Part shown: positions 1 to 8,388 of the stretch, one piece after another
Layout: each line of letters opens with the position of its first letter
Numbering within the stretch: position 1 is the stretch's first letter
From: Acrocarpospora pleiomorpha
Lineage (GTDB): Bacteria; Actinomycetota; Actinomycetes; Streptosporangiales; Streptosporangiaceae
Assembly: GCF_009687885.1 (NCBI RefSeq)
Contig: NZ_BLAF01000063.1
Coordinates: forward strand, 1-64,000
Direction of reading: 5' to 3'
Length of the DNA stretch: 64,000 nt
Notes under the pieces: model-generated
The model's input: the letters and a program-made list of their open reading frames with translations, nothing else
Told to the model about the DNA's origin: nothing
The model's database searches: none
Translations under genes and position numbers: made by a program

Positions 1-143
1 CTCCTGGGGGGCGGCCGAGTAGGGAAATGATTCGGGAGCGGAGGGAGCGGGCGGTTCGGGGGGAGAGGGCCGTGGGGGCGCAGCGGCTTGCTGTGCAAGG
101 GGGGAATGGGCAAGGGGGGACTGTGCGACGGCGAGGGGAGCCG

Positions 144-3100
144 GTGCGGATTTCGCGGCGGCGGACGGTGGGGGATGTGTTCGCGGGGCTGGCCGCGATG
201 GTGGCTCTGGCTGGGTTGGTCGGGGGGGTGCCTTTCGCGTTGATCCGGTTGGCTGGGCCGCCGGTACCGGAAGGGCTCTTCGATCTGGATGTGTTCACCA
301 GCCAGGTCGGCCCGGAAACGATCATCGCGGTGCTGGTGCTGCTGGTCTGGCTGGCGTGGCTGCAACTGGTCGTTTGCGTAATCGTCGAGGTGTATGCCGG
401 GATCCGGCGGATTGGCATGCCTGCCAGGGTGCCGCTCGCCGGTGGCACTCAAGCGTTGGCCAATCGCCTGGTCGGCGCGGTTTTGGTGTTGTTCACGGCG
501 ACCGCGGTGGCGGTGCCGTTCGCCAGGGTCGCGGCGCCGCCGCCGATTCAGTCGCACCTCACCGCGCAGACCACGCCGGTGCTCGCCCCGACCGCTGAAG
601 ATCGGCCCGCCCTGCAGCCGCGTGAGGTCAAAAAGGTGTACGTGGTGCAGCCCCCGCATGGCCGTCATCACGAAAGCCTGTGGGAGATAGCCGAGAAATG
701 CCTCGGCGACGGCCGCAGGTACCCGGAGATTTACCAGCTCAACCAGCACAAGGAACAACCGGACGGCAGCCGCCTTCACATGGCCGACCTGATCCGCCCC
801 GGCTGGGTCCTCGACATGCCGGACGACGCCAGAAACGTGCACATCGTCTCCGCCGACGACTCCCGCCGCGAAGTCCTCAACGATCACCCAGGCCCTCCCG
901 CCGAACTGGACGGTCAGACCCACTACGCACCCCCAGGCGTGGACGACACCCGCATCCCCAAGCCGGACGCGAGCAGGCCGGAAATCAGGCCAGGCGAAAC
1001 CGGTAAGTCCGGTACGGGCACCGAAGGAAGCGGTCGCACTTCAAGCATTCCGGACGCGAGTAATCCGGACGCGAGTAATCCGGGCACGGGAAAGTCGGAC
1101 GCGGGCAAGCCGGACGCGGGTCGGTCGGAGATCCGGCCAGGCGAAACCGGCAAGTCTGGTTCGGGCACCGAAGGAAGCGGGCGGTCTGCGGAGCCGGAGC
1201 AGGACATCACCCGGCCGGACACAGGGGACGTGGGGAGCGGGCAGACCGGAGACGGGAGCGCGGACCTGGACGATTCCCCCACCAGGCCGCGAATCGTTCT
1301 CCCTAAGCCCGCCTGGCCCGACCAGACGACCCAGCCGCAGCAGCCCGGCACCTCCTCTGCGGAGGAATCGGGCGATCGTCCAGGTTCCTCCAGCGGCTCC
1401 GGCGATCGTTCGGGTGCTTCCAGCGATCGTTCAGGTACTTCCAGTGATAGTTCGGGTGCTTCCAGCGATTCCAGCGAGCGTCCGGGTTCGTCCGGCGAGC
1501 GTCCTGGCGAGACAGCGGAACCGGACAATTCCCCCACCCGGCCCGGTGGAGTCGACAGCCTGCCAGGAGTTCAGCAACCGGGAGCCGTACAGCCAGATGG
1601 CTCGCAGACCGGGCCGACAGACATCGCCATAGCCGAGCCAGAAGAAGCGGCCGCCGGGCTCGATCTCGTGGACTACCTGGCGGGAGCCTCCCTGCTGGCG
1701 GCCGGATTGCTCGCGTTGCTCGGGCGCAGGCGGCGGGAACAGCTGTGGCGGCGCGCGTTCGGCTACCGAGTCGTACGACCCCGAGGCGACGCGGCCAGCG
1801 CAGAAGTGGCCATTCGCCTCGGATCCGACGCACCAGGCAGCCGCATGCTGGACTCGGGACTGCGCCTGCTGGGCCGCCTGCTGGCCGAAGCCGACCGCCG
1901 CCCACCGGCGATCTACGGAGTCCACCTGTCCAGCCGAAGCATGGACCTCTGGATCCACCCCCCGGACCGCAACCCCCCCGAACCCTGGGAGGTCGCCGAC
2001 GACGGCCAGGTCTGGCGACTCGCGGCCCACGAAGGCCGTCGAATCGACGAGAACGCGATGAACGACGTCCCAGCGCCATACCCAGGCTTGGTCTCCCTCG
2101 GCACAGCAGGGGGCGGCCGGGTACTCGTGGACCTGGAAGCCGCACACGGTGTCATCTCGATGACCGGACCCAACACGGTCGCGGCCCTCTCCGCGCTCGC
2201 CGTGGAACTGGCCACCAACCGATGGTCCGACCAGATGCGCATCACCCTCATCGGCTTCGGCGAGGAACTCGCGCTGATCGCCCCCGATCGGGTACGCGTG
2301 GCGGGAAGCCTCGCCGAAGTCCTCCCCGACCTGGAGGAACGCGCCCACGACCAGCCCGGCGACGTGCTCACCGGCCGGATCCACGGACGTGCCCACGATC
2401 CGGCCTGGCCGCCCCACTACCTGCTGTCGGCGATCCAACCCACCCCGGAGGAAGCACGCAGGCTGGCTCTGCTGAGCAAGGGCACGCGGACAGCTCTGGG
2501 ATTCGTCGTCGCGGGAGCCGTACCGCACGCGACCTGGACGTGGGAGATCACCGCGGACGGACGGGCGGTGGTGGAGACGCTCGGGTTCGACGTGGACGCG
2601 CAGTTGCTGCCCCGGCGGCACTACCAGGCGGTCGTGGACCTGTTCCGCACCGCAGGCCGGACTGAAGGCGAACCGTTGCCGGAGCCGGCCGACCTGCGAA
2701 GGGCCGACCTGCCGCCCGCGATCGAGGTGCGCATTCTCGGGCCGATCGAGATCAGCCCGGTGAACGCGCTGGAGGACGGGCGGGCGGCGCTCGCCCAGGA
2801 GCTGGTGGTGTATCTGGCCACGCACCCCGGTGGCGTACATCCGGTGGTGCTGGGCGGCGTGTTGTGGCCGCGTGGCGTGCAGCCGATGGTCAGGGACGCC
2901 ACGATCGCGCGTGTCGCCCAGTGGCTCGGCGAGGATTCCCGGGGACGCGCCCACCTGTATGTGGATGATTCCGGGCGGTTACGGCTCAGCTCCGAGGTGC
3001 GCACCGACTGGGACCTGTTCCGCGAGCTCGTACGCCGAGGAGATCTGGAACGCGCCCTCGGCCTGGTACGCGGCCCGCTGCTGAACGCCCGCCCAGGCAA

Positions 3101-3455
3101 CAGATACGCCTGGCTGGCGGCCGATTCGCTGGAATACGACGTCACCGCCGCCGTCGCCGACGCCGCGCACCGGCTGTGCGAGGCCCGGCTGGAGCGCGGC
3201 GAAGCAGACGCGGCGGTCGCGGCGGCCAGGGCGGGCCTGCTGCTGGCGGCCGACGACGAGGCCCTCTGGCGCGACCTGCTGCGGGCCGCGCACGCCACCG
3301 GCGACCACGCCAGGCTCCGCGCCGTCGTCGACGCCCTGCACCGGCGCGCGGCCTCGCACCCGTACGGCGGCGGCATGGCCCCCCAGACCGAATCGCTCAT
3401 CGACGAACTGCTCCCGGCCTGGCGCCGGACTCTCCGCACCTCGCGGCTGGCCTGA
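144..3455 (+). CDS. Membrane LysM protein with C-terminal BTAD-type regulatory domain
   Basis: Role unknown; probably an envelope-anchored regulatory or scaffolding protein. From the GTG at 144 the protein is 1103 residues. Three hydrophobic segments lie near residues 11-36, 59-85 and 108-128, followed by a LysM-like segment near 164-225 (SLWEIAEKCLGDGRRYPEIY). A long Gly/Ser/Pro/Asp linker leads to a fourth membrane segment near 510-530 followed by RRRR. The C-terminal part (about 860-1080) has a winged-helix-like fold and a helical-repeat BTAD domain as in SARP regulators. The GTG at 144 has GAGGGGAG just upstream; an in-frame ATG at 27 would add 39 basic, low-complexity residues. Such LysM/BTAD proteins are common in actinomycetes, often near Tad-type pilus genes (recalled), but none is in view here. 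Architecture is clear, function is not. Confidence 0.85.
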   Translation: MRISRRRTVGDVFAGLAAMVALAGLVGGVPFALIRLAGPPVPEGLFDLDVFTSQVGPETIIAVLVLLVWLAWLQLVVCVIVEVYAGIRRIGMPARVPLAGGTQALANRLVGAVLVLFTATAVAVPFARVAAPPPIQSHLTAQTTPVLAPTAEDRPALQPREVKKVYVVQPPHGRHHESLWEIAEKCLGDGRRYPEIYQLNQHKEQPDGSRLHMADLIRPGWVLDMPDDARNVHIVSADDSRREVLNDHPGPPAELDGQTHYAPPGVDDTRIPKPDASRPEIRPGETGKSGTGTEGSGRTSSIPDASNPDASNPGTGKSDAGKPDAGRSEIRPGETGKSGSGTEGSGRSAEPEQDITRPDTGDVGSGQTGDGSADLDDSPTRPRIVLPKPAWPDQTTQPQQPGTSSAEESGDRPGSSSGSGDRSGASSDRSGTSSDSSGASSDSSERPGSSGERPGETAEPDNSPTRPGGVDSLPGVQQPGAVQPDGSQTGPTDIAIAEPEEAAAGLDLVDYLAGASLLAAGLLALLGRRRREQLWRRAFGYRVVRPRGDAASAEVAIRLGSDAPGSRMLDSGLRLLGRLLAEADRRPPAIYGVHLSSRSMDLWIHPPDRNPPEPWEVADDGQVWRLAAHEGRRIDENAMNDVPAPYPGLVSLGTAGGGRVLVDLEAAHGVISMTGPNTVAALSALAVELATNRWSDQMRITLIGFGEELALIAPDRVRVAGSLAEVLPDLEERAHDQPGDVLTGRIHGRAHDPAWPPHYLLSAIQPTPEEARRLALLSKGTRTALGFVVAGAVPHATWTWEITADGRAVVETLGFDVDAQLLPRRHYQAVVDLFRTAGRTEGEPLPEPADLRRADLPPAIEVRILGPIEISPVNALEDGRAALAQELVVYLATHPGGVHPVVLGGVLWPRGVQPMVRDATIARVAQWLGEDSRGRAHLYVDDSGRLRLSSEVRTDWDLFRELVRRGDLERALGLVRGPLLNARPGNRYAWLAADSLEYDVTAAVADAAHRLCEARLERGEADAAVAAARAGLLLAADDEALWRDLLRAAHATGDHARLRAVVDALHRRAASHPYGGGMAPQTESLIDELLPAWRRTLRTSRLA

Positions 3456-3466
3456 GGAGGACCGAA

Positions 3467-4147
3467 ATGCGCCATGCCGAAACCCGCATAACTCTGGATC
3501 CACCCAGGCGTCCCTCATTACCGTCCACGAGAGGACATGTCGCCATGACGCTGGTGATCCTCGCGTTATCGGCCTGCGCCGCTCCCACCGGACCGGAATT
3601 CGCCCCCGGAGGAGGCGAAAGCACCACAAAAGCCCTTCCCACCACGTCATCCGCCCCCGGCATCGAAACGATCACGGCCGCACCGGGCCTCCAGATCGCG
3701 ATCGACTGGCCGTCCGACCGCAATAAGATGATCAAAGCCTTCACCGACAACTATGTGGACCAGTGGCGCGCGGTCGCCACGGCCGGCGTCGACGACTCCT
3801 ACCTGCAAAGCGTCGAGGAACCCGCCAACCGCGACGCGTACCGCTGGGTGTGGAGCTTCCTGAAGGGAAAGCAGTCCGCTCAAGGCACCGCCAAGCTGTA
3901 CGCGCTCCGGGTCGCCTCGGTGACCGGCCGGGGCGCGGAGATCAACGCCTGCGTGGACACGTCCGGCATCCGGGTCACCGATGCCGCGGGTGCGCCGATC
4001 GACGATCAGCCTGCCTGGACGGCGTCCCCGCAATCCACCTACTTCCAGGTCGCCGCCGTGCGGAGAGGGGACGACGGCACCTGGAGGGTCAAGCTGTTCC
4101 GCCACGCGAGCTATCCCGATGAACGCGCGAAGGAGTGCCTGCGATGA
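3467..4147 (+). CDS. Predicted lipoprotein, function unknown
   Basis: A 226-residue exported protein. The start at 3467 is chosen because GAGGAGG lies 6 bases upstream, 12 bases after the stop of the LysM/BTAD gene. A hydrophobic stretch (MTLVILALSAC) ends in a lipobox-like LSAC, so lipidation at that Cys is likely. A second ATG at 3545 would begin directly at the hydrophobic stretch but would lack a basic n-region. A Thr/Ser-rich linker follows, then a globular domain (DWPSDRNKMIKAFTDNYVDQW) that resembles small NTF2-like extracellular domains; that resemblance is weak inference. Its stop overlaps the next start by 4 bases (ATGA), so the two are translationally coupled. No known family recognised. 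Confidence 0.8.
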   Translation: MRHAETRITLDPPRRPSLPSTRGHVAMTLVILALSACAAPTGPEFAPGGGESTTKALPTTSSAPGIETITAAPGLQIAIDWPSDRNKMIKAFTDNYVDQWRAVATAGVDDSYLQSVEEPANRDAYRWVWSFLKGKQSAQGTAKLYALRVASVTGRGAEINACVDTSGIRVTDAAGAPIDDQPAWTASPQSTYFQVAAVRRGDDGTWRVKLFRHASYPDERAKECLR

Positions 4148-5070
4148 GAGTCCTGCTCGCCCTGGCTCTCGCCCTCGCCCCGGCGGCCGCCCCCGACCCG
4201 GGCGGACCCTCCGGCGAGGGCTTCCAGCACGGCCGTACGGTCGGCGTGCAACTGGAGAATTCCACCATCGTCATCAGCGGGAACGGCCTGGGCGCCAAAT
4301 CCGACGGCTACCGGATCAAACGCCCCTGCTGGTACGAGCCCGGCCGCAGCGCCGAGGACATGCTGAAGGCGCAGGAGGACCTGCGGGCGTTCTGGTTCCG
4401 CACCAACCCTGGCAGCACCGAGGAGGACTTCCAGAAGTTCCTGAAGCAGTTCGAGGACAAGATCGGCGAGCCGGGGCGCTGGTGGTCACCCGCCTACAAC
4501 GCCGCCGATCCCAAGGGGATGTCCTGCTGGACCGCCCTGGAGGGCGCGATCTTCGTGGGTCCGGGCAACACGCCCCCGGCCGGGATCACCATGACCGAAC
4601 TCCTGGACATCGCCCGCGCCGCGCTGACCGTCCCCGAGCCGCAGGTCCAGCTCAACCCCGACGCCAAGAGCTACGTGAACCTGCCCACCTGGGTGTGGCT
4701 CGACGGCCAGGGCCAGACCACCCGCTCGGTCACCGCGACCCTGCCGGGCCTGCTCAGCGCCACGGTGACCGCCACCCTGGGCAACATCGAGATCGACGCG
4801 GGCACGACGGCCGACCGGGCCGAAGTCAAGGAGAACTGCGGTCCAAGCGGCCGGCCGTACGTCAAGGGCGGCACGTTCACCTGCGGCGTGCGCTACCTGC
4901 GCGCCTCGGCGGACCAGCCCCGCAAGGTCTACACCCTGACCGTCACCACGGTCTGGCCGGTCACCAGCAACGCCGACCAGTCCGTGGTCCCCTTCGTCTT
5001 CGACCCGGTCGAAGGAACCGTCACCCGGGACATCCCGGTGGGCGAGGTCCAGAGCACCGTCAGACGCTGA
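4144..5070 (+). CDS. Secreted protein of unknown function
   Basis: A 308-residue protein beginning MRVLLALALALAPAAAPDPG, a classical short signal peptide with a likely cleavage after AAA. The ATG at 4144 overlaps the upstream TGA and has AAGGAG at 4130; the GTG at 4135 sits inside that ribosome site and is less likely. The mature part is acidic, with several Cys and Trp residues spaced through it, consistent with a folded extracellular protein. It contains no motif I recognise. It is the third gene of a compact transcript with the LysM/BTAD protein, so it probably works at the same envelope site. It overlaps the end of the convergent ogt gene by 11 bases. Confidence 0.8.
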   Translation: MRVLLALALALAPAAAPDPGGPSGEGFQHGRTVGVQLENSTIVISGNGLGAKSDGYRIKRPCWYEPGRSAEDMLKAQEDLRAFWFRTNPGSTEEDFQKFLKQFEDKIGEPGRWWSPAYNAADPKGMSCWTALEGAIFVGPGNTPPAGITMTELLDIARAALTVPEPQVQLNPDAKSYVNLPTWVWLDGQGQTTRSVTATLPGLLSATVTATLGNIEIDAGTTADRAEVKENCGPSGRPYVKGGTFTCGVRYLRASADQPRKVYTLTVTTVWPVTSNADQSVVPFVFDPVEGTVTRDIPVGEVQSTVRR

Positions 5071-5563
5071 TCAATCGGGCTTCGTGGTTGAGCAGCCACT
5101 GCTTGACCGGAGGGCCGTAGTAGTAGCCGCCGTAGCCGCCTGCCGCCGGGAGCACCCGGTGGCAGGGGACGAACGGGGCGATGAGGTTCTGCGCGCAGGC
5201 GGAACCGGCCGCCCGGGCCGCCGTCGGGGGCAGTCCCGCGTGGCGGGCCAGTTCGGCGTAGCGGACGGTGGTGCCCGCGGGCACGGCGCGAAGTGCCTCA
5301 TAGAGGCGCTGGCGGGTGGGCGTGCCGGGCTGCGACACCGGGATCGTGTCCAGGGCCTCCAGCTTGCCGTCCAGGTAGTCGGCTACGGCTTGGGCGGCTT
5401 CGGGGAGCTCGCCCATCTTCATGCCTTCGGCCTGGAGTTCGGGCGAGAGGCGTACGAACATGTCGTACGGGTCGGCGGTGAAACCGGCGGCGACCAGGAT
5501 GCCGTCGCGGGCGAGCAGGGCGAGCGGGCCGACAGGTGTCGGAACGGTATGGGTCACGATCAT
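5060..5563 (-). CDS. ogt: Methylated-DNA-protein cysteine S-methyltransferase
   Basis: Suicide repair enzyme that moves the alkyl group from O6-alkylguanine or O4-alkylthymine to its own cysteine. 167 residues, the usual size for Ogt. The acceptor motif PCHRV is present (FVPCHRVLPAAGGYGGY), and the winged-helix part before it reads RYAELARHAGLPPTAARAAG, with the Arg finger in a family-typical context. It starts 11 bases after the stop of the Ada-AlkA gene, so both are probably one alkylation-repair transcript. The Ada-AlkA protein lacks its own C-terminal methyltransferase domain, which this gene supplies in trans. The 3' end overlaps the opposite-strand secreted-protein gene. Confidence 0.95.
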   Translation of the reverse strand: MIVTHTVPTPVGPLALLARDGILVAAGFTADPYDMFVRLSPELQAEGMKMGELPEAAQAVADYLDGKLEALDTIPVSQPGTPTRQRLYEALRAVPAGTTVRYAELARHAGLPPTAARAAGSACAQNLIAPFVPCHRVLPAAGGYGGYYYGPPVKQWLLNHEARLISV

Positions 5564-5574
5564 GGTGGTTGTCC

Positions 5575-6957
5575 TTACGCATTCCAGATATGGAGGGCGG
5601 CGTAGGCGCGCCAGGGGCGCCACCGCTCGATTTCGGAGTCGGCGATGGCCAGCTGGGCCATCTTCTTGCGGAGCACGAGGTCTCCGCCGGGCCAGGCGTC
5701 GGGATCGCGGAGGGCACGCAGGGCGATGTAGCTGACCGTCCACGGTCCGATGCCGGGAATTTCCAGCAATTGCGCCGAGGTCTCCGCGGGGTCGCCGCCC
5801 TCCAGGTCGATCTGGCCGTCGGCGACGGCGCGGGCCACCGCGTTCAGGGTGGCGATGCGGCGGCCGGTCAGGCCGAGGCCGGTCAGGTCCTGCTCCGCGA
5901 GCTCCGCCGCGGTGGGAAAGGTGTCGCCGCCCGCGATCCGGCCGAGCAGGGTACGGGCTCCGGCGACCGAGATCTGCTGGCCGACGATCGCGCGGACCAC
6001 CAGCTCGAAGGCGTCGAAAGCCCCAGGGACCCGCAGGCCCGGTCGTTTCCTCACCAGCGGTCCCAGCGCCGTGGGCTCCAGGACGGCGGCGATGGCGTCG
6101 GGGTCGGCGTCCAGGTCGAGCATGCGGCGGCAGCGCGCCACGATCCTGGCCAGCTGGCGCATGTCGTCCGTGCTCACCGTCAGCCGGATGTGATCGCTGG
6201 CGGGCGTCAGCGTGATCGCTCCACCGGGAATCACCCGCTGATAGCTGGTCACCAGGTTGTCCTGAAATATCGTGCTTTCGATGCCGGGGATTGCGCGGGA
6301 GGCCAGGAAACGCAGCAGCGCCTGGGCGTCGTAGGGCGCCCGATACGCGAGCCGGAGCGTCACTCCTTCCGGCCCGCCCGCGCGCAGCGGTCCCACCTTC
6401 TTGCGGAGATCGCCGGGCGCAAACCCGTACGACTCCTTCATGGCCCCGTTGAACTGCCGTACGCTCCCGAACCCGGCCGCGAACGCGACATCGGTGATCG
6501 GCAACGACGTCTCGGTGAGCAGCTGCTTGGCCAGCAGCAACCGTCGCGTCCGGGCCACCGCCAGCGGCCCCGTGCCCAGCTCGGCCACGAACAGCCGGTG
6601 CAGATGCCGCTCGGTCACGTGCAGCCGCCGCGCCAGCCCCGCCACCCCGATCTCGTCCGCGACACCGTCGTCGATCAGCCGCAGCCCTCGTCCGACCAGG
6701 TCGGCCCTGGCGTCCCAGCCCGGCGACCCCGGGCTCAGCTCCGGCCGGCAGCGCCGGCACGGCCGGAACCCGGCCGCCTCGGCGGACGCCGCGTGGGTAT
6801 AAAACCGCACGTTCTTCCGCGCGGGGGTACGCGCCGGGCAGATCGGCCGGCAGTAGATCCCCGTCGACGTCACCGCCGTGTAGAACCGTCCGTCGAAGCG
6901 GGCATCGCGGGCGCATATCGCCAGGTAACACCGCTCGAAGTCCAGACTCGTGCTCAT
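5575..6957 (-). CDS. Ada N-terminal/AraC HTH/AlkA glycosylase fusion
   Basis: Adaptive-response regulator fused to a 3-methyladenine DNA glycosylase, 460 residues. Residues 1-80 form the Ada zinc domain: Cys36 and Cys40 (GIYCRPIC) with Cys67 and Cys70 (RPCRRC); one of these is the methylphosphotriester acceptor that switches Ada on. An AraC-type HTH follows (about 85-180), then an AlkA N-terminal domain. The helix-hairpin-helix/GPD glycosylase part contains LLEIPGIGPWTVSYIALRAL and the catalytic Asp of the GGDLVL region. MSTSLDFERC is taken as the start; a GTG three codons upstream is possible, and neither has a clear ribosome site. Ada-AlkA fusions of this form are well known in actinobacteria. 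It is followed closely by ogt. Confidence 0.95.
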   Translation of the reverse strand: MSTSLDFERCYLAICARDARFDGRFYTAVTSTGIYCRPICPARTPARKNVRFYTHAASAEAAGFRPCRRCRPELSPGSPGWDARADLVGRGLRLIDDGVADEIGVAGLARRLHVTERHLHRLFVAELGTGPLAVARTRRLLLAKQLLTETSLPITDVAFAAGFGSVRQFNGAMKESYGFAPGDLRKKVGPLRAGGPEGVTLRLAYRAPYDAQALLRFLASRAIPGIESTIFQDNLVTSYQRVIPGGAITLTPASDHIRLTVSTDDMRQLARIVARCRRMLDLDADPDAIAAVLEPTALGPLVRKRPGLRVPGAFDAFELVVRAIVGQQISVAGARTLLGRIAGGDTFPTAAELAEQDLTGLGLTGRRIATLNAVARAVADGQIDLEGGDPAETSAQLLEIPGIGPWTVSYIALRALRDPDAWPGGDLVLRKKMAQLAIADSEIERWRPWRAYAALHIWNA

Positions 6958-7027
6958 AAAGAACACGTTATGCGCTGCTCAGCCGACCCTGCTGGCGGAA
7001 ATCGGACCTCAGCATGGAGACAGGGAG

Positions 7028-7975
7028 CTACTTGCTGGAGATCCCCACCCCCAGGTCGAACTCCCGGTACACGCGTGCCCAGAAACCGTCCCGCAGCCAC
7101 ACCCGGGCCTCCGGGTAGGGCCGCAGCGAGTGACCGAGCTCCTTCTCCGCCTCGATGAGCAGCTCGGTGTCGATGACGGTGGGCAGGATCGGTCCGGGCA
7201 GCAGATCCCTGATGTTGTCCCGGCCGCGGGTGAGGATCCACTTCTGCGCCACGTGCTCGCCGACCTCCTCCACCCGGGGACGGCTCGGGCCCAGCTTGGG
7301 GCTGCTGGGGGCGCCGTGCACCTGCTTCGGCGGCGCCACCGGTTTCGCGGCCCGGGCGGCGAACACCTGCGCGGGCGACGGCGGCGGCGTGACCGGCACC
7401 GGGATGGGGGCCCGGTTGAAGTACGGCCGCAGGAAATCGGCGCTGAGAATCTCCACCGTGTCGGACTCCCACACCAGCCGTTCCGCCTGGTTCGTTCCGA
7501 ACGGGGGTTCTACGCCCCACAAGTGCACTCGCACCCCATACGCCTGGGCGGCTTCGACGGCGGGAACCATGTCCTCGTCGCCGGCGATCAGCACGGTGTC
7601 GCTGACCGCGTGGTGCCGGGCCAATGCCTCCAGGTCGCTGCGGATCTGCGCGTCCACGCCTTTCTGCTGGCCGCGCGCGTTCAGGTTGCCGAGTCGTACC
7701 TTGACCCAGGGAAGCTGGGCGATGACGCGCTGGTCCACGGTCGGCACGCGGTCACGGGCCGCGTCGTACCAGTAGACGCGCAGCAGCTCGCCGGGGATGC
7801 GTTCCAGGGCGTGCTTCTGCAACGACTGGATCAACTCGTCGGCCGCGACCCGATACTCCTTACGCTCCTTGGCCGAGAGGAGAACCTCTCCGGCCGCCGC
7901 GTAGAGGTATCCGACATCGACGAGTACCGCGTATTTGGCTGCCATGCTGTGCGCTGCGAGGTCCGGGATGGCCAT
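7028..7975 (-). CDS. NYN domain protein (PIN-like RNase fold)
   Basis: A 315-residue protein with an N-terminal NYN domain (about residues 11-170). The acidic residues of the PIN-like metal site are visible: VLVDVGYLY near the start, GVDAQIRSDL in the middle and VLIAGDEDMVPAV later. NYN proteins are predicted metal-dependent RNases of the LabA/DUF88 group; substrates are unknown. A Pro/Ala-rich linker (PIPVPVTPPPSPAQV) joins a C-terminal domain with KWILTRGRDNIRDLLPG and a conserved-looking tail, which may be an RNA-binding (OST-HTH/LOTUS-like) module; that part is inference. The ATG at 7975 has GGAGGACAAG directly before it, giving a firm start. It lies downstream of the carboxylase genes on the same strand but is separated by about 200 bases. 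Confidence 0.85.
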   Translation of the reverse strand: MAIPDLAAHSMAAKYAVLVDVGYLYAAAGEVLLSAKERKEYRVAADELIQSLQKHALERIPGELLRVYWYDAARDRVPTVDQRVIAQLPWVKVRLGNLNARGQQKGVDAQIRSDLEALARHHAVSDTVLIAGDEDMVPAVEAAQAYGVRVHLWGVEPPFGTNQAERLVWESDTVEILSADFLRPYFNRAPIPVPVTPPPSPAQVFAARAAKPVAPPKQVHGAPSSPKLGPSRPRVEEVGEHVAQKWILTRGRDNIRDLLPGPILPTVIDTELLIEAEKELGHSLRPYPEARVWLRDGFWARVYREFDLGVGISSK

Positions 7976-8054
7976 CTTGTCCTCCAGGCCTCGTCTCCAT
8001 GTGTTTGGCTGAGGGTAATTGCCCTTTTGTAGATACTCCCAACTCTTGGGCCAC

Positions 8055-8080
8055 TTGACACCCGGTTCGGCGGATCTAAT
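8055..8080 (+). promoter_or_regulatory. Possible sigma70-type promoter
   Basis: TTGACA at 8055-8060 is followed after 16 bases by TAATCC (8077-8082), with TCTAAT as an alternative -10. It points rightwards into the 11-bp inverted repeat at 8090-8179 and then antisense to accE. A full TTGACA is unusual in this GC-rich DNA. No protein-coding gene lies downstream on this strand, so a transcript from here would be non-coding. Confidence 0.4.
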
Positions 8081-8089
8081 CCATCGCTG

Positions 8090-8179
8090 CTAACGAGAAA
8101 CCCGTCCCATAGCCGGCCGCGTGGCCGTCGGCCAGGGGGCTCGCCGCTGCGGCCGTCCAGATCACGCCTTTCTCGTTAG
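8090..8179. ncRNA. Long inverted repeat; possible structured RNA or terminator
   Basis: CTAACGAGAAA (8090-8100) and TTTCTCGTTAG (8169-8179) are perfect 11-bp inverted repeats enclosing 68 bases. The enclosed part carries its own small palindrome, TGGCCG-T-CGGCCA. The right arm overlaps the accE stop codon. On the plus strand the left arm begins about 8 bases after a promoter-like sequence, so the arms would close a ~90-nt RNA. On the minus strand the same structure would be in the 3' end of the accE mRNA. Which strand is used, or whether this is a protein-binding pair of sites, cannot be told by eye. Confidence 0.35.
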
Positions 8180-8388
8180 TCGCGTCGTGCGCTCGCCCGC
8201 CAGGCCCCCGGACCGGCCCGCCAGGACTGACCTTGCCGCATGCTCCTGACCGGATCCCGCCAGGCCTCGGCGGGCCGTACGGCTTCCGCCTGTGATGGCG
8301 TGGCTGCGGTGAGTGCCACGATCAGGGCCGCGATCTCTTCGGGAGAGGCGTCTCCCCGGACGATCTTCAGATGGTTCAATTGGCTCAC
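8176..8388 (-). CDS. accE: Acyl-CoA carboxylase epsilon subunit
   Basis: A 70-residue protein starting MSQLNHLKIVRGDASPEEIAALIVAL. The VRGxxxPEE(I/L)AALxxxL pattern is the hallmark of the small epsilon subunit of actinobacterial acyl-CoA carboxylases. The subunit docks on the beta subunit and raises holoenzyme activity. The GTG start overlaps the stop of the beta-subunit gene by 4 bases (GTGA), so the two are translationally coupled. The C-terminal half is Arg/Trp/Gly-rich, with a tail typical of these poorly conserved proteins. Its stop codon lies inside the right arm of a long inverted repeat. Confidence 0.93.
   Translation of the reverse strand: MSQLNHLKIVRGDASPEEIAALIVALTAATPSQAEAVRPAEAWRDPVRSMRQGQSWRAGPGAWRASARRD

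Noticed and set aside
1431..2954. Minus-strand frame of 507 codons over the LysM/BTAD gene
   Set aside because: No recognisable domain and no ribosome site; the plus-strand protein has clear LysM and BTAD features.
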